Shown piece after piece: positions 57,638 through 64,000 of a stretch of 64,000 bases of DNA (its first letter is position 1; each line of letters begins with the position of its first letter). The DNA comes from Streptomyces sp. CB02058 (GTDB lineage Bacteria; Actinomycetota; Actinomycetes; Streptomycetales; Streptomycetaceae). The notes under the pieces are model-generated. The model worked only from the letters and a program-made list of their open reading frames with translations, was not told the DNA's origin and did not search any database. The position numbers and the translations under genes are program-made. The stretch is from NCBI RefSeq assembly GCF_001905505.1, contig NZ_LIPG01000001.1, positions 1,116,001-1,180,000 of the forward strand. Reading direction: 5' to 3'.

Positions 57638-58840
57638 ATGTCAGGAACGACCGGAACCACCTCAGTGATCGTCGCGGGCGCCAGGACGCCCATGGGCCGG
57701 CTTCTCGGCTCGCTGAAGAGCTTCTCCGGGGCCGACCTCGGAGGCGTCGCCATCAAGGCAGCGCTGGACCGGGCCGGCATCGGCGGCGACCAGGTCGAGT
57801 ACGTGATCATGGGCCAGGTGCTCCAGGCCGGGGCAGGGCAGATCCCGGCACGCCAGGCCGCTGTCAAGGCCGGAATCCCGCTGAACGTCCCGGCGCTCAC
57901 CGTCAACAAGGTGTGCCTCTCGGGTCTCGACGCGATCGCGCTCGCGGACCAGCTGATCCGCGCCGGCGAGTTCGACGTCGTGGTGGCCGGCGGCCAGGAG
58001 TCCATGACCAACGCCCCGCACCTGCTGCCGAAGTCCCGTGAGGGATACAAGTACGGCGCGGTCGAGGTGCTCGACTCCATGGCGTACGACGGCCTGACCG
58101 ACGCCTACGAGAACATCCCGATGGGCGAGTCCACCGAGAAGCACAACACCCGCCTCGGCCTGGCCCGCGCCGAGCAGGACGAGATCGGCGCCCTCTCCCA
58201 CCAGCGCGCCGCCGCCGCCCAGAAGAACGGGATCTTCGAGGCCGAGATCACCCCGGTCGAGATTCCGCAGCGCAAGGGCGACCCGGTCCTCTTCTCCAAG
58301 GACGAGGGCATCCGCCCCGAGACGACCGCCGAGTCCCTCGGGAAGCTGCGCCCTGCCTTCACCAAGGACGGCACGATCACGGCGGGCACCTCCTCGCAGA
58401 TCTCCGACGGCGCCGCCGCCGTCGTCGTCATGAGCAAGGCCAAGGCCGAGGAGCTGGGCCTGGAGTGGATCGCCGAGATCGGCGCCCACGGCAATGTGGC
58501 GGGCCCGGACAACTCGCTCCAGTCGCAGCCGTCCAACGCCATCCGGCACGCCCTGAAGAAGGAGGGCATCGGCGTCGAGGACCTCGACCTCATCGAGATC
58601 AACGAGGCCTTCGCCGCCGTCGCGGTCCAGTCGATGAAGGACCTCGGCGTCACCTCCGACAAGGTCAACGTCAACGGTGGCGCGATCGCCCTCGGCCACC
58701 CCATCGGCATGTCCGGCGCCCGTGTGGTGCTGCACCTGGCGCTGGAGCTGAAGCGGCGCGGCGGCGGCACCGGGGCGGCGGCGCTGTGCGGCGGCGGCGG
58801 TCAGGGCGACGCGTTGATCATCCGCGTACCGGGCAAGTAG
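57638..58840 (+). CDS. Acetyl-CoA C-acetyltransferase (thiolase)
   Basis: The 400-aa enzyme condenses two acetyl-CoA or cleaves acetoacetyl-CoA. Nucleophile C93 is in [11 protein letters not shown]; the HEAF-type loop is [26 protein letters not shown] and CGGGGQGDA hold the base His and second Cys. It likely serves acetoacetyl-CoA formation for the ethylmalonyl-CoA pathway or fatty acid breakdown. meaB follows after 28 bp, probably co-transcribed. Confidence 0.95.
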   Translation: MSGTTGTTSVIVAGARTPMGRLLGSLKSFSGADLGGVAIKAALDRAGIGGDQVEYVIMGQVLQAGAGQIPARQAAVKAGIPLNVPALTVNKVCLSGLDAIALADQLIRAGEFDVVVAGGQESMTNAPHLLPKSREGYKYGAVEVLDSMAYDGLTDAYENIPMGESTEKHNTRLGLARAEQDEIGALSHQRAAAAQKNGIFEAEITPVEIPQRKGDPVLFSKDEGIRPETTAESLGKLRPAFTKDGTITAGTSSQISDGAAAVVVMSKAKAEELGLEWIAEIGAHGNVAGPDNSLQSQPSNAIRHALKKEGIGVEDLDLIEINEAFAAVAVQSMKDLGVTSDKVNVNGGAIALGHPIGMSGARVVLHLALELKRRGGGTGAAALCGGGGQGDALIIRVPGK

Positions 58841-58868
58841 TCGGTACGGGCGAGCGAGGAGGCCGAGC

Positions 58869-59831
58869 GTGAAGGTGGACGTCCCCACCCTGGTCGAGCA
58901 GGCACGAGAAGGCAGGCCACGTGCGGTGGCCCGGCTCATCTCCCTGGTGGAGGGGGCCTCGCCGCAGCTGCGCGAGGTGATGGCCGCCCTGGCACCGCTG
59001 GCGGGCCGCGCCTACGTCGTCGGCCTGACCGGATCGCCGGGTGTCGGCAAGTCCACCTCCACCTCGGCGCTGGTCTCCGCCTACCGCAAGGCCGGCAAGC
59101 GGGTCGGGGTGCTGGCCGTCGACCCGTCGTCGCCGTTCTCCGGGGGCGCGCTCCTCGGGGACCGGGTCCGGATGTCGGAGCACGCCTCCGACCCGGGCGT
59201 CTACATCCGCTCGATGGCCACCCGCGGCCATCTGGGCGGGCTCGCCTGGTCGGCGCCGCAGGCCATCCGGGTGCTGGACGCGGCGGGCTGCGACGTGATC
59301 CTGGTGGAGACGGTCGGGGTCGGCCAGTCGGAGGTGGAGATCGCCTCCCAGGCCGACACCTCCGTCGTCCTCCTCGCCCCCGGCATGGGTGACGGCATCC
59401 AGGCGGCGAAGGCCGGAATCCTGGAGATCGGCGACGTCTACGTCGTGAACAAGGCCGACCGGGACGGAGCGGACGCCACCGCCCGCGAGCTCAACCACAT
59501 GCTGGGCCTGGGCGAGTCCCGGGGGCCCGGCGACTGGCGGCCGCCGATCGTGAAGACGGTCGCCGCCCGGGGCGAGGGCATCGACGAGGTCGTCGAGGCG
59601 CTCGAGAAGCACCGGGCGTGGATGGAGGAGCACGGCGTCCTGGACGAGCGGCGCACGGCGCGCGCCGCCCGCGAGGTCGAGACGATCGCCGTCACCGCGC
59701 TCCGGGAACGGATCGCCGATCTGCACGGCGACCGCCGGCTGGACTCCCTCGCCGAGCGGATCGTGGCCGGCGGCCTCGACCCGTACGCGGCGGCGGACGA
59801 GCTGGTCGCGGGTCTCACCAACGGGAACTGA
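58869..59831 (+). CDS. meaB: Methylmalonyl-CoA mutase-associated GTPase MeaB
   Basis: The 320-aa G3E GTPase protects and reloads the B12-dependent methylmalonyl-CoA mutase. P-loop GSPGVGKS at 55-62, the VDPSSP switch, ETVGVGQSE and NKAD (base recognition) are present, and a C-terminal helical dimer arm follows. It is equally near isobutyryl-CoA or ethylmalonyl-CoA mutase chaperones, which cannot be told apart here. The mutase genes are not in the window. GTG 58869 follows GAGGAGGCCGAGC. Confidence 0.94.
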   Translation: MKVDVPTLVEQAREGRPRAVARLISLVEGASPQLREVMAALAPLAGRAYVVGLTGSPGVGKSTSTSALVSAYRKAGKRVGVLAVDPSSPFSGGALLGDRVRMSEHASDPGVYIRSMATRGHLGGLAWSAPQAIRVLDAAGCDVILVETVGVGQSEVEIASQADTSVVLLAPGMGDGIQAAKAGILEIGDVYVVNKADRDGADATARELNHMLGLGESRGPGDWRPPIVKTVAARGEGIDEVVEALEKHRAWMEEHGVLDERRTARAAREVETIAVTALRERIADLHGDRRLDSLAERIVAGGLDPYAAADELVAGLTNGN

Positions 59832-59835
59832 CGGC

Positions 59836-59916
59836 CCCCGGGCGGTGTGCGGGCCGCCCGGGGACCGTGCGGCGGCGCACCCCGCCCCTCCGGGCCGAGG
59901 GCGCGGGGTGCGCCGC
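59836..59916 (+). terminator. Two consecutive terminator hairpins after meaB
   Basis: CCCCGGGCGG/CCGCCCGGGG (59836-59845 with 59854-59863) is followed by a 14-bp perfect stem GCGGCGCACCCCGC (59872-59885) with its complement (59903-59916). Confidence 0.8.
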
Positions 59917-60018
59917 TCCGTCCGGCCGTCTCCCCAACCGCGGCTGACGGGGCGTGAGAACATGCGGCGGAAGGGTGTGTGGGGTGCGCACCCGGAGCCG
60001 GGCACATCGGGGGGATGC

Positions 60019-62457
60019 ATGCTGGGGCCGCTGCGCGAGGACTCGCCGAGACACATCGGGCCCTACACGGTGCTGGCCAGGCTCGGTGCGGGCGGCATGG
60101 GAGAGGTCTTCCTCGGGCTCCGTGAGTACTCCGGGGAGCCCGGCGGGCACCCGGCTCCCGTCGCGGTCAAGACGGTCCGCCGCGACGTCGCCCAGGACCC
60201 CGGGTTCAGGCAGCGCTTCCGACGCGAGACCGAGGTCGCCCGGTCGGTGACCGGCCCCGCCCTCGCCCCGGTCCTGGACGCCGACGCCGACGCGGACGTG
60301 CCCTGGCTCGCCACCGGCTATGTCGCGGGCCCCACCCTGTCGGCCGCGGTACGCCGTTCGGGCGCCCTGGACGAGGAAGAGGTCCGCAAGCTCGGGGCCG
60401 AGCTCGCCCGCGCTCTGGAGACCGTCCACGCCGCCGGTGTGGTGCACCGGGACGTGAAGCCCGGCAACGTCCTGCTCGCCGCGGACGGGCCCCGTCTGAT
60501 CGACTTCGGGATCGCCCGGGGCGCGGGCGCCACCCCGCTCACGACCACCAGCCGGATGATCGGCAGCCCCGCCTTCATGTCCCCGGAGCACGTGGCGGGC
60601 AGCGGACGTGTGGCGCCGACGTCCGACGTCTTCTGCCTCGCGTCCGTCCTGTGCTTCGCCGCCACCGGCCGTGACCCGTTCGGCGACGGTCCGGTGGCCG
60701 CGGTGCTGTACCGCGTGAAGTACGTCGAGGCGGACCTCGACGGCGTACCGGACGCCCTGCGCGCGGTGCTCCAGGACTGCCTGGTGGCCGACCCCGCCGC
60801 CCGCCCCACCCCCGCGGACCTCGCCGCCCGCCTCGCCCCGGAGGGCTCGGTGCGGTGGCCGGACCCGGTCGCGGCCCACATCGGAGAGTACGAGCGTGAG
60901 CTGGCGTCCGTACGGGCGCTGGGAGAGCCGCTGCTTCCCGGGTACACCCCGACCGAGGCGGCGACGGGCAGCCGGACGCCGGCCGACCAGCTGCCCACCC
61001 AGGGACCCGGGCTGCCGCCGCCCGCCGCTCCCGCCCGTCCCGCCCGCCGCCGTCGTGCTCTCTTCGGCGCGGCGCTGGCCGGCGTCGTCCTGGCCGGGGT
61101 CGTCACGGGCGCTCTGCTGGGGCTGCGGGACGACGGTGGCGGGGGCGGGGGAGGGGACGCCGGGGGCGGGAGGACACCGGCCCGGATCGTGGCGGGCGTC
61201 GACACGGGCGGGGGGCCCGACGGATCCGGCACCGTGTCCTACGGCCGCGACGTCCTCCCGACCGGGTGGAAGCCCTGGAAGGGCGCGTTCACCGGCACAC
61301 CGCTCGGCTGCGCGGCGGGCCGGGACGTGCTGGTGTGCCGTCTGACGGACGGTTCCTACGAGGCGGTGTCGGCAGCCGACGGCAAGCGGCTGTGGGAGTA
61401 CGCGGCGGCCGAGGAGGAGGGCGACGCGAGGATCAGCCCCACCGGGCAGTTCTTCATGCCCGGCGGATCCACCCGGCCTGCCGTCCACGACGATTCCGTG
61501 TACTTCGCCACCGGAAACCGGCTCGTCTCGCTGGATGCTCCGACCGGTAAGCCCCGCTGGGACGTCCGGTCCGGCGGGGCGTACCTGCTGGAGAGTGCTC
61601 CGCTCGTCTCCGACGGGCTGGTGTTCGCGAACATCGGTGACCTGCCCGACGGTTCGGAGATCGCCGCCTTCGACCTGGCGACCGGCAAGCAGGTCTGGCG
61701 GAAGCCCCTCGTCGCCCAGGAGCTGGCCCAGGCGCAGCAGGACAACTTCTGGCCGCTCGCGGTCGGGGACGGGGTGCTCTACATCCGCAACGAGGAGGGG
61801 CTGCGGGCTCTGCGGACGAAGGACGGGGCCGAACTGGGCCGGATGACCGACGAGGACACCCGGTGCCGGGGGGCGCTGGCGCGTCCCCGCCTCGTGTTCT
61901 GCGGCTCGTACGACGACGGTGACGCCATGCTGAACCGGCTCGAGGCGGGCTCCCTGGAGGTCGACGGACAGTTCTCCGTGCCGTCCGTCGAACCCAACGA
62001 GGCGCCCCTGGTGGCCGTCGACGATCACGTGGCTGTCGTCGTGCGCGGCGCCCTTCCCTGGGAGGACGATCCCGGAGGCCCGGAGATCCTCCTGATGAGG
62101 CGGGACAGCGGCAAGGTGCTGGGGCGCTACCCGCTCGACAAGAGGATCGCGGGGACCCCGACCAACCCGGCGTCGGTTCCGGTGATCATCGAGGACACCC
62201 TCGTCTGGGCGGACACCACGACGCTGTACAGCGTCGCGCTGAACGGCGGAGCCGAGCCGGGCCCGGTCCGCCGGACCGCTCTCGCGGGTGCGCCCGGACC
62301 TGTCGCCGAGGAGGAGTACGACATGCTCGAATGGGGGCTCCTGATGAGCAAGGAGATCCTGCCGCCCGAGGTCCTGCCCACCGGGGGTGCCGTCCACGTC
62401 GTCTACCACCAGGGCACCGTCCTCTCCGTCGCACTGCCCGGCCCGGGCTCCTCGTGA
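60019..62457 (+). CDS. Transmembrane Ser/Thr protein kinase with PQQ-propeller-like sensor (first of two)
   Basis: The 812-aa protein has a Hanks-type kinase (about 14-275): Gly loop GAGGMGEV, K51, catalytic HRDVKPGN with D145, DFG 162-164, and SPE at 188-190. A Pro-rich linker leads to one membrane helix (about 347-369). The outer part of about 440 residues has PQQ/WD-like blades (SAADGKRLWEY, LDAPTGKPRWDV, FDLATGKQVWRK), a probable beta-propeller ligand sensor. ATG 60019 is preferred because the kinase fold starts 13 residues later. It overlaps the next gene (GTGA). Targets are unknown. Confidence 0.88.
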   Translation: MLGPLREDSPRHIGPYTVLARLGAGGMGEVFLGLREYSGEPGGHPAPVAVKTVRRDVAQDPGFRQRFRRETEVARSVTGPALAPVLDADADADVPWLATGYVAGPTLSAAVRRSGALDEEEVRKLGAELARALETVHAAGVVHRDVKPGNVLLAADGPRLIDFGIARGAGATPLTTTSRMIGSPAFMSPEHVAGSGRVAPTSDVFCLASVLCFAATGRDPFGDGPVAAVLYRVKYVEADLDGVPDALRAVLQDCLVADPAARPTPADLAARLAPEGSVRWPDPVAAHIGEYERELASVRALGEPLLPGYTPTEAATGSRTPADQLPTQGPGLPPPAAPARPARRRRALFGAALAGVVLAGVVTGALLGLRDDGGGGGGGDAGGGRTPARIVAGVDTGGGPDGSGTVSYGRDVLPTGWKPWKGAFTGTPLGCAAGRDVLVCRLTDGSYEAVSAADGKRLWEYAAAEEEGDARISPTGQFFMPGGSTRPAVHDDSVYFATGNRLVSLDAPTGKPRWDVRSGGAYLLESAPLVSDGLVFANIGDLPDGSEIAAFDLATGKQVWRKPLVAQELAQAQQDNFWPLAVGDGVLYIRNEEGLRALRTKDGAELGRMTDEDTRCRGALARPRLVFCGSYDDGDAMLNRLEAGSLEVDGQFSVPSVEPNEAPLVAVDDHVAVVVRGALPWEDDPGGPEILLMRRDSGKVLGRYPLDKRIAGTPTNPASVPVIIEDTLVWADTTTLYSVALNGGAEPGPVRRTALAGAPGPVAEEEYDMLEWGLLMSKEILPPEVLPTGGAVHVVYHQGTVLSVALPGPGSS

Positions 62458-64000
62458 TCGGGCCCCTGCCCCCCGGAAGCCGCACTCGCATCGGCCCGTA
62501 CCGGCTCCTGGGGCTGCTCGGCGCGGGAGGCATGGGCGAGGTGTACCTGGCACGGGCGGACGACGCCCCGGTGGTTCCCGGTGCCCCGCTCGCCGGACTG
62601 GTCGCCCTCAAGACCGTGCTCGCCGGGCTCGACCTCGACGACGGCTTCCGGATCCGCTTCCGCAGGGAGATCGCGGCGGCCGGCGCCGTGCGCAGCCCGC
62701 ACTCGGCGGCCCTCGTGGCGGGGGACGCCACCGGGGCGACGCCCTGGCTCGCCACCGAGTACGTCCCCGGCCCGTCGCTCGCCGAAGCGGTCTCCCGCAC
62801 CGGCCCGCTGCCCGAGGCCGTGGTCCGGGCCGCCGGTTCGCGCCTCGCCCTGGCACTCGCCGACATGCACGCCGTCCGGGTGCTGCACCGCGACCTCAAG
62901 CCGGGCAACGTCCTGCTGGGCGCCGACGGGCCGAAGGTCATCGACTTCGGGATCGCCCAGGCCTTCGAGGCCACCCAGCTGACCCGGACCGGGGTGGTGG
63001 TCGGCAGTCCCGGCTACATCTCGCCGGAACACGTCAACGGCTCGACGGCGCTGGTCCCGGCCTCCGACGTGTTCTGCCTGGGCGCCGTGCTCGCCTACGC
63101 CGCGACCGGGCGCGGACCGTTCGACGACTCCGACATGGCGGCGGTGATCTTCCGGATCGCCAACGGGGAGCCCGAACTGGACTCCGTACCGGCCGGGCTG
63201 CGCGGCGTGATCGAGCAGTGCCTCAGCAGCCGCCCCGAGGACCGGCCGGAGCCCGCGGAGCTGGCCCGGCTGCTCATGCCGGAGGCCCTGCCCGAGCGGT
63301 TCCCGTGGAACGCCGGGGTGGAGCAGCAGCTCGTCGCCCACGCGGCGGCTGCCGCGGCCTGTGTCGACGAGGCCGGGGCCACGGTCGCACCCGGGCCGGT
63401 CCACCCGGCCGCGTACGTGCCCACCGAGGTCCCCGCAGCCCCCGACCGGGGCCCCGGGCGACGGCCACGCCGCTGGTGGCCGGTGCTCGCGGCGGTGGTC
63501 GGCGCGGTCGGTGTGGTCCTCGGTGTCGTCCTGCTGCCGGGCCTCTTCGACGGTGAGGGCGGCAGCCCCCCGGCCGCGGGCGGCGGAGCCACGTCGCCGC
63601 GGCCCTCGGCGTCCCGGGCCGGGGGTCCGGGCGTGGTGGTCCCCGACGCGGATGCCGGGCGCACGGGTGACTTCGGGACCCGGGGTGCGGACGAGGACTT
63701 CCGCCCGGCGGGCTGGCGGCCCTGGAAGCAGGGGAAGAAGGTCGCCGAGAACGGATGCGTCCTGGCGGGCTCCGTTCTCGTCTGCTCGGGCGGCCCGGGT
63801 GTCACCGCCCTGGACGCCTCCTCCGGCGAGCAGCTGTGGAACGTGCCGGAACCGGCCTCCGGGGCGACGCCCGGCACGGCGGGCCACTCGATCGCCGCCG
63901 TCGAGGCGGGCACCGTCTACGCGTTCATGGGCGACGCGCTCGTCGGACTGAGCGTCGAGGCCGGCAAGGAGGTGTGGCGCAAGGCGCTGCCGGACGGGTA
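62454..64000 (+). CDS. Transmembrane Ser/Thr protein kinase with PQQ-like sensor (second, truncated by window end)
   Basis: At least 515 codons are in the window. The GTG start overlaps the preceding TGA (GTGA), so the two kinases are translationally coupled. Kinase features are GAGGMGEV, VALKTV, HRDLKPGN, DFG and SPEH. A Trp/Arg-rich stop (RRWW) precedes the membrane helix (about 344-366), followed by a Gly/Ser/Pro linker and the start of a propeller-like region (TALDASSGEQLWN). It resembles its neighbour throughout, including the WRPWK/WKPWK element after the linker, showing tandem duplication. Confidence 0.88.
   Translation, partial: MIGPLPPGSRTRIGPYRLLGLLGAGGMGEVYLARADDAPVVPGAPLAGLVALKTVLAGLDLDDGFRIRFRREIAAAGAVRSPHSAALVAGDATGATPWLATEYVPGPSLAEAVSRTGPLPEAVVRAAGSRLALALADMHAVRVLHRDLKPGNVLLGADGPKVIDFGIAQAFEATQLTRTGVVVGSPGYISPEHVNGSTALVPASDVFCLGAVLAYAATGRGPFDDSDMAAVIFRIANGEPELDSVPAGLRGVIEQCLSSRPEDRPEPAELARLLMPEALPERFPWNAGVEQQLVAHAAAAAACVDEAGATVAPGPVHPAAYVPTEVPAAPDRGPGRRPRRWWPVLAAVVGAVGVVLGVVLLPGLFDGEGGSPPAAGGGATSPRPSASRAGGPGVVVPDADAGRTGDFGTRGADEDFRPAGWRPWKQGKKVAENGCVLAGSVLVCSGGPGVTALDASSGEQLWNVPEPASGATPGTAGHSIAAVEAGTVYAFMGDALVGLSVEAGKEVWRKALPDG

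Overview
The window is a high-GC actinobacterial chromosome segment, almost certainly from a Streptomyces. The evidence is the GC-rich third codon positions, the frequent GTG and TTG starts, the polar-growth coiled-coil pair FilP/Scy, a chitinase with its own ChiS/ChiR-type two-component system and DasR-like operators, and a gene order that (from memory) matches the SCO535x-SCO540x core region of S. coelicolor. The backbone lysA-hom-thrC-thrB-rho-rpmE-prfA-prmC-tsaC-wecA-atpIBEFHAGDC-DUF2550-cobalamin adenosyltransferase-nucS-mce-thiolase also matches the rho/atp region of Mycobacterium tuberculosis, so it is old. Streptomyces-specific genes are inserted between the backbone blocks.

Layout. 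1-302: the 3' end of a tRNA with encoded CCA, then two tRNA-like but non-canonical stretches. 464-3829: a small accessory block with an EcsC-like protein, an inositol-monophosphatase-family enzyme and an unrecognised protein translationally coupled to it, bounded by a tRNA-Arg(CCG) gene and its terminator. 4328-11071: a stand-alone receiver protein, an ArgS-derived protein without catalytic core where other actinobacteria carry argS, then the aspartate-family amino acid genes (lysine, homoserine, threonine). 11460-20567: rho, a secreted trypsin-like protease, an LCP cell-wall ligase, rpmE behind a clear sigma-R promoter, and a translation-factor run (prfA, prmC, tsaC) that ends in a LMW-phosphatase-like protein with Ser in place of the nucleophilic Cys. 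20678-32030: an SHMT paralogue, a polyprenyl-phosphate HexNAc-1-P transferase, the complete nine-gene ATP synthase locus, and a DUF2550 protein whose 3' end and terminator are triplicated.

32229-40467: a maltokinase-cap-like protein, chitinase with its regulators, a membrane protein, PduO-type adenosyltransferase, and an ABC exporter divergent from a TetR regulator. 40596-47778: a 3-hydroxyacyl-CoA dehydrogenase, a STAS protein, a large membrane-anchored P-loop ATPase with a Ser/Pro/Thr-rich outer tail, the NucS mismatch endonuclease, an SCO5389-like protein, a flavin-dependent monooxygenase-like protein and a small Cys/His protein. 47789-51836: two tandem paralogous ABC-2 exporter pairs. 51924-56832: filP and scy. 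57075-59831: methylmalonyl-CoA epimerase, acetyl-CoA acetyltransferase and MeaB. 60019-end: two tandem membrane Ser/Thr kinases with extracellular PQQ-propeller-like sensor regions, the second cut by the window edge.

How the genes work together: most of the window is housekeeping (lysine/threonine synthesis, transcription termination, translation termination, oxidative phosphorylation, B12-linked propionate metabolism, mismatch repair, hyphal tip growth). The more unusual items are the degenerate enzyme paralogues (NrtL, the Ser-for-Cys phosphatase, the SHMT-like protein), the tRNA-like left edge with its coupled unknown gene pair, the STAND-like membrane ATPase, and 3'-end tandem duplications at two genes. 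No CRISPR array, insertion sequence, integrase or prophage gene was seen.
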